The position numbers and the translations under genes were made by a program. Positions 1 to 12,261 of a stretch of 64,000 bases of DNA are shown in pieces (the first letter of the stretch is position 1; the number at the start of each line of letters is the position of its first letter). This DNA comes from JAHJDS01 sp964569795 (lineage in GTDB: Bacteria > Desulfobacterota > Desulfarculia > Desulfarculales > JAHJDS01). The DNA lies in assembly GCA_964569795.1 (NCBI GenBank), contig CAZMVB010000016.1, positions 30,114 to 94,113 of the forward strand, in the 5' to 3' direction. The notes beneath the pieces were generated by a model. It was not told the DNA's origin. It saw nothing but the letters and a program-made list of their open reading frames with translations, and made no database searches.

Positions 1-267
1 CTGGCCGGGATAGCCTTTCAACTCAGTTTCGGCACCTGGGGCGACGGGCTGCGGCGCTGGGCGACCGACGTTCGCGTGGAGTGGTTCGAGACCCTGGACC
101 CCGGGGCCACGAGGCGGGCCCTGTCAGACCTGACCGGGGCCGCCCGCCAACCGGACCTGGTTTGGCCGGCCCTTCCCGGCGGCGGGCCTTCGCCGACGAC
201 GACCGGGCCCGTGCCGGGGAGATTTCCGGCGCCGCCCCGGCCCGCTTCCCCCCGGAGGGGTCCCTGA
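1..267 (+). CDS. C-terminal end of an unidentified protein (partial, runs off the left edge)
   Basis: The frame is open from the first base to a TGA at 265-267, giving 88 residues of a protein whose start lies outside the window. The first half looks like ordinary folded protein (for example WGDGLRRWATDVRVEW). The second half is rich in Pro, Gly and Arg and may be a disordered tail, or may mean that the true end is in another frame. I do not recognise a family. The next gene begins 57 bases downstream on the same strand with its own ribosome binding site. Confidence 0.35.
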   Translation: MAGIAFQLSFGTWGDGLRRWATDVRVEWFETLDPGATRRALSDLTGAARQPDLVWPALPGGGPSPTTTGPVPGRFPAPPRPASPRRGP

Positions 268-323
268 ACCCGGGCCGGGCCCGGAAAATCGACCGGCGCG
301 GTCCAAAAGGAGCATCGACCGAC

Positions 324-872
324 ATGTCCGCCGCGAATCCGCTCCGTGACGCTGACCTGCTCGACCTGGCCCGCGGGCGGGGCGCGGCCAAGGCCCGGAT
401 CATCGACCCGGCCCGGGTGATCGTGTCCCAGGCGGTGGCCTTCAAGTGCCGTTACGGCTGCCCTGAATTCGGACGGTGGCGGACCTGCCCGCCCCACTCG
501 CCCACCCCGGACCAGACCCGGCGGCTCCTGGCCGAGTATCAGCGGGCAATCCTGATCCGGTTCCGGGCCCCGCTGACCGCCGGTTCCAAAACGCCGATCA
601 TGAAGGAACCCCAGCGGGCCCTGGCCAGACTGGAGCGGGACCTGATGCGCCGCGGCGCGCCCCGGGCCCTGGCCCTGGGCATGGGCCGCTGCTGGCAGTG
701 CGACACCTGCCGCCTGGAACCGGGCGCCTGTCTCCACCCCGAGGTGGCCCGGCCCAGCATGGAGGCCTGCGGCATCGACGTCCTGGGCACGGCCGACCGT
801 GTCGGCCTGAGCGTGGCTGCCTGGACCGAGGGCGACAGCGAGGTGGATCTGGTGGGGATGGTTTGCATCTAA
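324..872 (+). CDS. DUF2284 family metal-binding protein
   Basis: The 182-residue product matches the DUF2284 pattern of predicted cytoplasmic metal-binding proteins: an N-terminal cysteine cluster (KCRYGCPEFGRWRTCPPHSP) and a second cluster (CWQCDTCRLEPGACLHP), followed by a conserved end around EACGIDV. The spacing suggests that iron-sulfur or zinc is bound. No reaction is established for the family. I chose ATG 324 because an AAAAGGAG ribosome binding site lies at 305-312; the frame is open further upstream, but that part is low-complexity Gly/Pro/Arg. It is followed by an unrelated membrane protein on the same strand. The family call is fairly sure; the function is unknown. Confidence 0.82.
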   Translation: MSAANPLRDADLLDLARGRGAAKARIIDPARVIVSQAVAFKCRYGCPEFGRWRTCPPHSPTPDQTRRLLAEYQRAILIRFRAPLTAGSKTPIMKEPQRALARLERDLMRRGAPRALALGMGRCWQCDTCRLEPGACLHPEVARPSMEACGIDVLGTADRVGLSVAAWTEGDSEVDLVGMVCI

Positions 873-955
873 ATTAGCACCAACCATGTTGTTCTGAAGC
901 ACGGTCGTCAGCCGGTTGACCGGTCCCGTTGTAAAATAATCCCGAGGTGACAGGC

Positions 956-1489
956 ATGGCAACGCCCGATCCAGAAATCCTGTTCGAGGAGGAGCAGCGT
1001 TTTCGCCAGTGGTGGCTGTGGGCCGTCATCGCAACCCTGGACCTGGTGGTGGTCTTCATCTACGGATACGGCCTGGTCAAGCAACTCCTTCTCGGGCAGC
1101 CCTGGGGCAAGAATCCCATGCCCGACTGGCTGCTGATCGTTTTTTCGGCGGTGATGTTCGGCCTGATCGGGGGCGTCAACTGGCTGCTGGGGGCGGTGCG
1201 GCTGACGGTGACGGTTGACCGGACCTTTCTCCGGATCCGGTTCTTCCCCTTCAGACGGAGGCAGATTCCCCTGGAGGCCATCGCCCGCCACGAGGCGCGG
1301 ACCTACCGCCCCATCCGGGAATACGGGGGCTGGGGGGTGCGCTGGGGTTTCGGGCGGCGGGGCCTGGCGTACAACGTCAGCGGGAACCGGGGCGTGCAGC
1401 TCGAACTGATCGACGGCAAACGGCTCCTCATCGGCTCGCAGCGGGCCGATGACCTGGACCGGGCCCTCGGCCGGGCCCGGCACGAATAG
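956..1489 (+). CDS. Membrane protein with two N-terminal helices and a PH-like cytoplasmic domain (DUF6141-like)
   Basis: The 177-residue product begins with an acidic, Glu-rich segment. Two hydrophobic helices follow, near residues 17-40 and 58-80, joined by a short polar loop. The remainder is a soluble, beta-rich region (RLTVTVDRTFLRIRF, RGVQLELIDGKRLLIGS) that resembles bacterial PH-like domains. ATG 956 is preferred because GAGG at 944-947 lies eight bases upstream; GTG 947 in the same frame would overlap that site. It probably sits in the inner membrane with the PH-like part in the cytoplasm. No partner is evident and the function is unknown. Confidence 0.75.
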   Translation: MATPDPEILFEEEQRFRQWWLWAVIATLDLVVVFIYGYGLVKQLLLGQPWGKNPMPDWLLIVFSAVMFGLIGGVNWLLGAVRLTVTVDRTFLRIRFFPFRRRQIPLEAIARHEARTYRPIREYGGWGVRWGFGRRGLAYNVSGNRGVQLELIDGKRLLIGSQRADDLDRALGRARHE

Positions 1490-1537
1490 CCCCCTAACGG
1501 CCGGGTGGTCTGAAAATCCTCCCGGCGGCCGGCCGGG

Positions 1538-3229
1538 TCACCTGATGCCCGGCAGCCGGTGCAGGAGCCCCCGAATCGTCCGGCCCGGTCCCTCGATCCT
1601 GATCCGGGGCGCCTTGACCCGGACCTTTTCCACCTTGGGTTTGTTGATCGTTCCGCCGAGGATGACCGTCACCGGCACGGGGACCCCCGGGTTGATGGCG
1701 TTGAGCACCGTGGCCGTCCGCCGCAGCTCCCGGATCGGGGGGACCTTCCGGACCGTGCCGCTGATCACGATCCGGAGCCGCTTCAGATCGATGATCCGGC
1801 CGTTCTTGATAAAGAAGCTGCCCCACCCCAGGTGGATCGCGGCCCGGCGGATGGTGATCAGCTTCTTGACCAGATCCCCCTCGGCCTTGAGCAGGTGCGG
1901 GGAGACCTGGACGTTACCCTTGACCGTCATGGCCGGTGGTTTGAAACCCCGGCCCTCGGCCTTGATCCGGACAAAGGTGTAACGGGGCGCGGGCACGGCC
2001 TGCAAGGCCTCGGGCGGACCCAGGCGGGCGATGATCCACCGCAGGGGCACGTCCTGGATGGTCAGCCTGACCTTGTAACCCGGATTCTTGAAATCCTTGA
2101 GATCGGCCTCGACCCAGGCCTTGATCCTGAGGTCCTTGGCCGGTCGCGGCCCGGCGGCATTGGCCGGGACCTTTTTGGGGGCCAGTTGCCGGAGCAGCCA
2201 GACCCAGGGGAGTCCGGTCACCCGGCCCTCGAGCTGGACCACGGGCTTTAGTAATCGGCTGAAATTCCCGACGCCCGAGGCCGCCAGCTTGATTCCGCTC
2301 TGGCTGGCGTTGATCTCGAATTTCACCTTGGCCCGGGGCCCCTTGGCCTTCGCGGTCAAAAGGATCGGTGCCCGGGCGAACCGGTCGGGCAGCGTGATCC
2401 CGAAGCGGGCCAGGTCGGCCGCCTTGACCTTGATCGGCCCGGCCGTCAGGTCGATGTTCATCTTGGCCCAGTCCTGGATCGTACCGTTAGCCCGGATCGA
2501 GGAGTCCGTGGTCTGAATCGAGACCTTGTTCAACTCGATCCCCGTGGGAGTGAGGTGGACGCGGCCGCTCAGGTTGGTGATGGTGAATCCGCCCGGATCG
2601 AGTCTCAGGGAGGTCTTGGCCGAGTCGAGCATGATGTCGGGTTTGTCCGGGGAGAAGACCCAGGCGAAGTCGGCCCTGACGTTGACGTTTTTGGCCGAGG
2701 TCCACGGCGTCGGAACGGGCAGCCGGGTCCAGGTGACCGTGCCGTTGGTCACTCTCAGGCCGTGGATGACCAGTTTCCAGGGCTTGGCCGGCGGGGGGCC
2801 CCGCTTGACCGGCGGAGGCGGGACCGGCTTCTTGGCCATCAGGTCCAGGGCGTCCAGGAAGACCTCGGGGTGTTCCAGATAGACCCCCTTGATGACGATT
2901 TCCTGGGAGAACAGGGGCAAGATCCGGGGTCGGAAACTGACCTTCTTGACCTTCAGGAACAGGCGCTTTTGCAGCGTCATCCGGCAATCGTAGAGCGTCA
3001 CCCGGCCAAAGGTGGAGATCTCGAGCCGGGAGAACTTGATCCCCACCCCGCTCTGGGCCTCGACCAGGGGCAGGTACTTGTTCGCCGCCCAGCGGATGAG
3101 CGGCGCCCGCAGGATGAAAGCGACGACCAGCAGGACGACGATCAGGCCGATGATGCTCAGGATCGTGATCTTGAGGCCCCGCCTCTTTTTCCTCGGCTTG
3201 GCCGCAGTGACATTGTTGTCCGACGCCAT
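1538..3229 (-). CDS. AsmA-family inner-membrane-anchored periplasmic protein
   Basis: The 563-residue protein has a basic N-terminus (KPRKKRRGLK), one hydrophobic anchor at about residues 20-45, and a long beta-rich periplasmic part. The sequence after the anchor (GVGIKFSRLEIS, VKKVSFRPRILPLFSQEIVIKGVYLEHPEV) is the repeating pattern of AsmA/DUF748 N-termini. These are related to TamB and YhdP, which form lipid-carrying bridges between the membranes. Phospholipid transport or outer-membrane biogenesis is therefore the likely role, by family. ATG 3229 follows an AGGGGGAAGG site. The gene stands alone, convergent with the upstream membrane protein gene. Its exact subfamily cannot be fixed by eye. 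Confidence 0.78.
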   Translation of the reverse strand: MASDNNVTAAKPRKKRRGLKITILSIIGLIVVLLVVAFILRAPLIRWAANKYLPLVEAQSGVGIKFSRLEISTFGRVTLYDCRMTLQKRLFLKVKKVSFRPRILPLFSQEIVIKGVYLEHPEVFLDALDLMAKKPVPPPPVKRGPPPAKPWKLVIHGLRVTNGTVTWTRLPVPTPWTSAKNVNVRADFAWVFSPDKPDIMLDSAKTSLRLDPGGFTITNLSGRVHLTPTGIELNKVSIQTTDSSIRANGTIQDWAKMNIDLTAGPIKVKAADLARFGITLPDRFARAPILLTAKAKGPRAKVKFEINASQSGIKLAASGVGNFSRLLKPVVQLEGRVTGLPWVWLLRQLAPKKVPANAAGPRPAKDLRIKAWVEADLKDFKNPGYKVRLTIQDVPLRWIIARLGPPEALQAVPAPRYTFVRIKAEGRGFKPPAMTVKGNVQVSPHLLKAEGDLVKKLITIRRAAIHLGWGSFFIKNGRIIDLKRLRIVISGTVRKVPPIRELRRTATVLNAINPGVPVPVTVILGGTINKPKVEKVRVKAPRIRIEGPGRTIRGLLHRLPGIR

Positions 3230-3347
3230 GGCAACCTTCCCCCTGTTAACCTGGTCAGGCCTTCATCCGCAGATAGGATATCTCCTTTAATTATCTCAGG
3301 TCAGGGGAGGGGCGTCCACTGCCAAGGCCCCGGGGCCGAAAAATAAT

Positions 3348-4037
3348 TCAGCCGTCGAACAGGCCTTGGTCCGCGAGAGGGGCGATGATCTCGGGTGAAT
3401 CATGGGCCGGCGAGTTGACCAGGGTCGAGACGGGGTAGGCCGCCATCTCGTCGGCCGGATAGGGCGTAAGCATTGGCAACAGCCGGGCCGGATCGCTGAT
3501 TTCGGGATCGAGCCAGGCCGCCTGGGCCGGGGCGGCCAACAGGACCGGCATCCGGTCGTGGATCTTGGCCACCAGTTCATTGGCCCGGGTGGTGATGATG
3601 GTGAAGGTCTCCAGGACTTCACCCGTTGGCGGGCGCCAAACATCCCACAGCCCGGCCATGACCATGGGGCGTTCCCCTTTAAAAAATATCCTCCAAGGCC
3701 GCTTGGTCCGGGGGCCGGTTTTCTGCCACTCGTAAAAGCCGTCGGCCGGGACCAGGCAGCGGCGGCGGCGAAGGGGTCCCCGGAAGGCGGGTTTTCGGTC
3801 CAGGGTCTCGGCCCGGGCGTTGATCATCCGCCAGCCGGTCTTTTCCTCCTTGGCCCAGGCCGGGACCAGCCCCCAGCGCATCCGGGCCAGGCGCCGGTCG
3901 GGGTCGGCCACAACCACCATTGCCGGCTGACCCGGGGCCAGGTTGTAGCGGGGCTCGGGACCAAAGTCGGGCCGGGGCGCGCCCAGCTTTTCGGCCAGGC
4001 TGACGGCGTCCATGGTCTGGGCCAGTCGTCCGCACAT
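3348..4037 (-). CDS. yedK: SOS response-associated peptidase (SRAP/YedK/HMCES family), abasic-site DNA-protein crosslinker
   Basis: The 229-residue protein starts MCGRLAQ, so that after removal of Met the catalytic Cys2 is N-terminal, as SRAP requires. The other hallmarks are present: the Asn of YNLAPGQ, the Glu of GFYEWQK, the WGLVPAWAK motif, NARAET, and the His of KIHDRMPVLL. The family forms a thiazolidine crosslink with abasic sites in single-stranded DNA, shielding them from strand breaks. I chose the start at 4037 rather than 4058 because only this places Cys at position 2 and it has a GGAGGCGGGAG site upstream. There is no obvious SOS box and no linked SOS gene. The family assignment is confident. 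Confidence 0.93.
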   Translation of the reverse strand: MCGRLAQTMDAVSLAEKLGAPRPDFGPEPRYNLAPGQPAMVVVADPDRRLARMRWGLVPAWAKEEKTGWRMINARAETLDRKPAFRGPLRRRRCLVPADGFYEWQKTGPRTKRPWRIFFKGERPMVMAGLWDVWRPPTGEVLETFTIITTRANELVAKIHDRMPVLLAAPAQAAWLDPEISDPARLLPMLTPYPADEMAAYPVSTLVNSPAHDSPEIIAPLADQGLFDG

Positions 4038-4247
4038 CAGGTCGCTCCCGCCTCCCACTATACCCCATTCCCCGGGGGCGTGTCCGTTCGCCGAAACTCG
4101 ATGCGGGCCGGCGACCTGTTCTATTCCCCGGGGAAAGTGCCCGCTTGTGACCCGTCACCGCAAGTGTTAAGATCTATCCCGACTCAGGGAAACGGGGCCA
4201 GGCATTTCACGCCGGACCCCTGACCTGGTCAGGGTGGTGTCGGCGGC

Positions 4248-7379
<3,132 letters not shown>

Positions 7380-7458
7380 GTTCTGTTTTTACAAATATTC
7401 TTGGAAATGTGACTATTGTTAGCTGTTAGGATAAATTTGTTAGGTACCTCTATTAAGT

Positions 7459-10107
7459 TTACTTAGGGGGAGTACTTCTCTTTTCTCGACTATCCTTTGC
7501 CTTCTCTTGCAATACCTTCAAAGTTGTGAGAAAACTTTCCATTTCTTTCAAGTCGTCCTTCATTTCATTTACTTCCGGGTTATCAGGCTTGTCTGCTTCG
7601 GGGTGGTCATGAGCATCAGTTATTCTACAACACTTATCGTAACAGTTAGTGAATTGTAAAAATAAATCGTCTGTAAAAACTACCTTATCCAAGTTCCTCG
7701 TTTTGACCTCCACATCGTACCTGCCAATGCATTTGTTGAATATTTTTTCCTCAATTATTTTTTCCCAAGTTGCCCTGAGTCGACTATAATATCTACCCAC
7801 CAACCTTTCGTATTCCGCCACATTTTTTTGTGCAAATTCTTCATTGGCTTTTTTTATTAAAGACTGCAGCTCCTGCTGCTTCTGTCCAACTGTCTTAGCT
7901 TTTATAGGCACATCCTCGCTAACCATTCCAATTTCGCCTCCAAATCTATTTACCGATTGTACTATTATGGGTACTCGGTATTCTGCTGCTTTCTTGTTTA
8001 ACCTCATAAGAAAAACTATATCATGAGTAAATATGATTACTTGTCTTTTCCTTCCTTCATGAATAAGGCGACGTGCGACTAACTCCCTTCTTTTATGGTC
8101 CAAAGAGGATACAGGATCATCTAAAACAATTCCGCATTCGAAACCGCCTGCCTTCAATTCGGCCAAAAAGGACGATAAAGCAACCGCGCAGTGTTCTCCC
8201 TCGCTTAACACGGATGATAGATCGATTTCATGCGATACGCCATCGGGTACGAGCCTATAGAGAGTCTTTCCTTTCTTTCCTCTTATTTTCACCGTAAGAG
8301 GGATATTTTGGGCATGTAATTCCCTCAATTCCTCCTCTAAGACCGTAACCAGATTTTGAGTAGAGGCATGATTAGCAATTTCCTTTTGTGCAGATGTAAT
8401 AACGCCCGTCTTTGTGTAGGACTCACATTTATCGATAAGTTGGTTAAACTCAATAGACTTCATTATTTTATTTATATCTTTGAGATATACCTTTAGTTTT
8501 GCTCTTGCAACCAATGATTTTTGTTCAAATTCCATCTTTTTTCGCTCATCACTTTTTTTCGTATCTTCGTAATCGACGGCCTTTCTGACTAACCCCCTGC
8601 ATAGCCCCTTTAGCTCCTCTATAGGAATATCCTTAAGGTTAGAAATGGATTCAAACTCCCCTTTCTGCCTCAACCACTCCAACATCGTATCTCTTCTAGT
8701 TATAAGGGTCGGTATGCATGTTTCTACCGCCTTTTTTAACTTTAAATCCAGCTCTTCAATCTCCGCCAATAGTTCAGTGTCATCAGCGAGGGTTTTCACG
8801 TCTAAATTCTGTAGACGAAAATCTACACCCTTCAGTTCCAATCGTTTTGCATCAGCCTTTTTTTGTATATCTTCTTTAACAAACCTAAAAAAATTGTTGA
8901 GTCTGATTTTTGAGTGCTCATCAAGTATCTGTTGACATAAGACGCATCTTGAATCCTCGTCTGTCACGGGAAAATCCCGGTTCTTATAGGCAACTTCTCG
9001 AGAATATTTTTCAGCGGCATAAAAAAATGTTTTCCATGGATCAGTGCCTACCCCTTCTAACGGTTGGCATTCGGAAAGTCTTTCTGCTGCGAGTTTGGCA
9101 GACTTTCCAGCGGCAGTTGTCTCTTCGTATAAAATTTTGTATTTGATAAGTGATTCATCAGATAAATCCACCTGAACTTTTTCAATGGAGTCTACCAACT
9201 TCCCGATTCTACTGGATTTTCTGCGAAGTGTTGCCGCCTCCTTTATTGGGTCATCTTTGGAAAAAATTTCTTCTAGTTCTTCAAGTCTGTGTAGTTCATT
9301 GTCTGACAACTCGGATAATCGAGCTACCTGTTCCGGGGGAGCCTTATCTAAGTCGCGCAATATCCTAGCCACTTCTGTCTCTTGATCAACATTCTTGAGG
9401 TCATCCGGAATCTCTTCCACTTTGGGTCTAATTTTGTCTAACATATCCCTTATCACATCAAAACATTTGGCCAGTTCGGTTAAAGAATCTAGTTTATACG
9501 GCAAAAATTGAATTTCCGCTTCGGCATTGATGTATAATCGAGCACAATTCGAATCAAAAACAGCCAGTTCCTTTAGAAAATCGGGTGGCTCCTGTCCACT
9601 AATCCATTTGATAGTTTTCTCAGTCCCATTTACCTGTAATTCAAAATTTGCCTCCTGGAAGTCTGAGTCGGCGTCCTCATCGAATACGTCAGGCAACAGT
9701 CTTTCCTCGATGTCTCTCGATCGACATACATTTTTTAGTACACGAGAATAACCAGATTTACCCGAAGCATTTTCGCCATATATCACTGTAACACCATCTG
9801 TTCCGAATTCAATTTTCTGCCGCGGCGCTAATGCATTTATATTCTGTAAATCATACATACTTTTCAAAATGACTTTAGGACCGCCTCTGGTTGGTACTCC
9901 GAAGTGTTTTCTTTCAACGGGTATAGGTTTTATTGGAGGATCAGTCTCATCAACGTGGCCATGGGAAGCAAGCAACATATTCAATAGTTCAGAATAGTCT
10001 TCTTCCGTCAAGACATCTCTCGTAACAATACGCCTCAACGCGTCTCTCTGCCAAAGGGGCAGAGTATTTGATAGATTAACTATTTCATCAATCACATCAA
10101 TAGACAT
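7459..10107 (-). CDS. Large SMC/ABC-type ATPase with a zinc hook, RloC/PrrC-like (possible anticodon nuclease)
   Basis: The 882-residue protein has a Walker A motif GENASGKS (111-118), long predicted coiled coils interrupted by a CVLC zinc-hook-like motif (Cys388, Cys391), an ABC signature LSEGE (634-638), Walker B VLDDPVSSLD (661-670) and an H-loop FTHD (His695). This is the architecture of the Rad50-like RloC proteins. The C-terminal tail has an Arg-x3-Glu (Arg778, Glu782 in RATWE) and an HDH (833-835), which could match the Arg/Glu/His triad of PrrC/RloC anticodon nucleases; that assignment is inference. A GAGGAG site lies seven bases before ATG 10107. Base composition is about 37% G+C on a counted line against about 70% next door, so it was probably acquired. 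It may be a single-gene phage defence. No restriction-modification genes flank it. Confidence 0.72.
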   Translation of the reverse strand: MSIDVIDEIVNLSNTLPLWQRDALRRIVTRDVLTEEDYSELLNMLLASHGHVDETDPPIKPIPVERKHFGVPTRGGPKVILKSMYDLQNINALAPRQKIEFGTDGVTVIYGENASGKSGYSRVLKNVCRSRDIEERLLPDVFDEDADSDFQEANFELQVNGTEKTIKWISGQEPPDFLKELAVFDSNCARLYINAEAEIQFLPYKLDSLTELAKCFDVIRDMLDKIRPKVEEIPDDLKNVDQETEVARILRDLDKAPPEQVARLSELSDNELHRLEELEEIFSKDDPIKEAATLRRKSSRIGKLVDSIEKVQVDLSDESLIKYKILYEETTAAGKSAKLAAERLSECQPLEGVGTDPWKTFFYAAEKYSREVAYKNRDFPVTDEDSRCVLCQQILDEHSKIRLNNFFRFVKEDIQKKADAKRLELKGVDFRLQNLDVKTLADDTELLAEIEELDLKLKKAVETCIPTLITRRDTMLEWLRQKGEFESISNLKDIPIEELKGLCRGLVRKAVDYEDTKKSDERKKMEFEQKSLVARAKLKVYLKDINKIMKSIEFNQLIDKCESYTKTGVITSAQKEIANHASTQNLVTVLEEELRELHAQNIPLTVKIRGKKGKTLYRLVPDGVSHEIDLSSVLSEGEHCAVALSSFLAELKAGGFECGIVLDDPVSSLDHKRRELVARRLIHEGRKRQVIIFTHDIVFLMRLNKKAAEYRVPIIVQSVNRFGGEIGMVSEDVPIKAKTVGQKQQELQSLIKKANEEFAQKNVAEYERLVGRYYSRLRATWEKIIEEKIFNKCIGRYDVEVKTRNLDKVVFTDDLFLQFTNCYDKCCRITDAHDHPEADKPDNPEVNEMKDDLKEMESFLTTLKVLQEKAKDSREKRSTPPK

Positions 10108-10183
10108 AAAGGATCTCCTCGAATGCCCAAATGTGTATTGTTATATAATATTATAAAATCTCAATGGGTTCAAGAGGATTCGG

Positions 10184-10216
10184 CAAAAAAAGGGATCGGT
10201 AACGTAACCGATCCCT
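10184..10216 (-). terminator. Rho-independent terminator of the acyl-CoA dehydrogenase gene
   Basis: Read on the minus strand, AGGGATCGGT and ACCGATCCCT form a perfect 10-bp stem around a six-base loop, followed directly by seven T. It lies about 28 bases past the stop of the gene ending at 10244 and separates it from the low-GC ATPase gene downstream. Confidence 0.92.
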
Positions 10217-10243
10217 GTAAAATAAAGCAAGCAAAACAGCTCG

Positions 10244-12064
10244 TTAGAAGGCCGCCTCGGGGATGTCCAGGGCCGAGGTGTCCTCCTGCTGCAGCATCAT
10301 GTGCCGGGCGAACACGGCCGGCAGGAGGTTGCGGCAGAAGTAGTGGGTCGAGGCGACCTTTCCCTGATAGAAGATCCCGTCGGCCGAGGACCCGTCCACC
10401 CCGGCCAGTTTGTCGCGGGCGATCCGGCCCTGCCCCAGGAGCAGCCGGGCGATGAGCACCTCGGACATGCACTCCAGGAACCGGGTCGCCGTCAGACCGA
10501 CCATGGGCAGCTTGTTCTGCTGGAGGTAGGTCATGTAGTGCATCGCAAAGTCGCCCACGGCCTGGGCCGCCTTGAACAGGAGCTTGTAGTCGGCCCCGAA
10601 GTCGGCGTCCTCCTTGAACTGGCTGGTCTCGGCCATGATCTCCTGGAGCCAGCCCTGGAAGACCATCCCGCCCTCCATGGCCAGCTTGCGGCCGACCAGG
10701 TCCAGGGACTGGATGTAGGTCGTCCCCTCCCAGATGGAGACGATCTTGATGTCCCGGGCGTACTGCTCGGCCGGGAACTCGTTGCAGTAGCCCACGCCGC
10801 CCAGGACCTGGATCGCCTCCCGGCAGAGCTGATAACCGAAGTCAGAGTTGTAGGCCTTGACCAGGGGGGTCAGCAGCTCGACCAGTCCGGTGGCCTTTTG
10901 GCGCTCGGCCTCGTCCGGATCGTGGCGGGCGACGTCGATCAGGTAGAAGAGATAGGCCACCATGGCCCGCATGCCCTCGGTCCCGGACTTGAGGTTCATC
11001 AGCATCCGCCGCACGTCCTCGTGCTGGATGATGGGCACCCGGTCCGCCTTGCGGTTGGTGATGGGCGGCCCCTGGATCCGCTCCTTGGCGTAGGTCCGGG
11101 CCGTGTCATAGGCGCTGGCGGCGATGCCCAGGCCCTGGATGCCGCAGCCCATCCGGGCCTCGTTCATCATCTGGAACATCTTGGCCATGCCGCTGTGGGG
11201 CTCGCCCAGGAGGATGCCCCGGCAGCCGCCGTTCTCGCCGAAGCTCAGCGAGCAGGTGGCCGAGGCGTGAACCCCCATCTTGTGCTCGATGCCGGTGCAG
11301 AAGACGTCGTTGGGCTCGCCCAGGGAACCGTCCGGATTGACCCGGATCTTGGGGACGATGAACAGGCTGATGCCCTTGGTCCCCAGAGGGCCGCCCTCGA
11401 TCCGGGCCAGAAGGAGATGGATGATGTTCTCGGCCAGGTCGTGCTCGCCGGCGCTGATGAACTGTTTGGTCCCTTCGATCTTGTAAACCCGCGGATCGCC
11501 GGCGTCAGGGTCGGGCACGGCCTTGGTCCGGAGGTAGCCCACGTCCGAGCCGGCGTCCGGCTCGGTCAGGCACATGGTCCCGCCCCACTGACCGGTGTAC
11601 ATCCTTTCCACGAACAGGGCCTTGTCCTCGTCGGTGCCGAAGGCCTCGACCAGGTGGGCCGCCCCGATGGTCAGGCCGGGATAGACCATCATCGCCATGT
11701 TCGACCCGGAGAAGATCTCGCCCACCAAACCGCCGACCGCCGCCGGAAGGCCCTGGCCGCCGAACTCGGGACTCTGGGTCGTGGCCAGCCAGCCGTTTTC
11801 GGCCAGGACCCGCCAGCAATCCTTGAACGAGGCCGGCGTGGTCACCCGGCCGTCCTCCCACTGGCAGCCCTCCCGGTCGCCGTCCTGGAGGGCCGGACCG
11901 AGCACCTCCCGGCCCACCTTGAGGGCCTCGTCGATGATCATCCCGAAATCATCCGCGGCGAAATCCGAAAAGGCCTCGTAGCCCAGGAGCCGGTCCAGGT
12001 CAATTTGTTCGAACAGCACGAAACGCAGGTCACGATCGTCGCGGCGGAAGAAATTCTGGCCCAT
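10244..12064 (-). CDS. Acyl-CoA dehydrogenase, long (about 600 residue) bacterial type
   Basis: The 606-residue FAD enzyme would oxidise acyl-CoA to trans-2-enoyl-CoA and pass electrons to an electron-transfer flavoprotein. Visible signatures are the FAD/substrate segment TMCLTEPDAGSDVG, the middle-domain QFISAGEHD, the C-terminal four-helix domain with QVLGGVGYCNEFPAEQ, and WEGTTYIQSLDL, where the Glu is at the usual catalytic-base position. The extra N- and C-terminal regions match the roughly 600-residue subgroup with added domains. ATG 12064 is chosen because AGGAGG ends nine bases upstream; the open frame extends to 12118. It is the only gene of its transcript and ends at a strong terminator. 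Substrate chain length cannot be read from the sequence. Confidence 0.93.
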   Translation of the reverse strand: MGQNFFRRDDRDLRFVLFEQIDLDRLLGYEAFSDFAADDFGMIIDEALKVGREVLGPALQDGDREGCQWEDGRVTTPASFKDCWRVLAENGWLATTQSPEFGGQGLPAAVGGLVGEIFSGSNMAMMVYPGLTIGAAHLVEAFGTDEDKALFVERMYTGQWGGTMCLTEPDAGSDVGYLRTKAVPDPDAGDPRVYKIEGTKQFISAGEHDLAENIIHLLLARIEGGPLGTKGISLFIVPKIRVNPDGSLGEPNDVFCTGIEHKMGVHASATCSLSFGENGGCRGILLGEPHSGMAKMFQMMNEARMGCGIQGLGIAASAYDTARTYAKERIQGPPITNRKADRVPIIQHEDVRRMLMNLKSGTEGMRAMVAYLFYLIDVARHDPDEAERQKATGLVELLTPLVKAYNSDFGYQLCREAIQVLGGVGYCNEFPAEQYARDIKIVSIWEGTTYIQSLDLVGRKLAMEGGMVFQGWLQEIMAETSQFKEDADFGADYKLLFKAAQAVGDFAMHYMTYLQQNKLPMVGLTATRFLECMSEVLIARLLLGQGRIARDKLAGVDGSSADGIFYQGKVASTHYFCRNLLPAVFARHMMLQQEDTSALDIPEAAF

Positions 12065-12213
12065 AATCGCCATCCTCCTCAGGGTCATTGTTCCGGACAA
12101 CGGGCTGAAATGATCCACATACCCGTCAGCCTAAAAATGAATGGTGATTCAGTATAGACCGGAACCTATCCACCGTCAATACAAATTGACCCCCGGCCCG
12201 GGCCGAACCACGA

Positions 12214-12240
12214 CCCGGCCGCCTTCCCCTGGCGGCCGGG
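12214..12240. terminator. GC-rich hairpin downstream of the AhpD-like gene, possible transcription end
   Basis: CCCGGCCGCC and GGCGGCCGGG form a perfect 10-bp stem with a seven-base loop, 22 bases beyond the stop of the gene ending at 12262. There is no T-run on either side, so it may only stall or stabilise the transcript rather than terminate it intrinsically. Confidence 0.4.
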
Positions 12241-12261
12241 GGCCGGGGGAAGGTCGCGGCC

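Noticed and set aside
10301..12157. Long open frame antisense to the acyl-CoA dehydrogenase gene
   Set aside because: The opposite strand has clear family motifs throughout. Long antisense frames are expected at this G+C.
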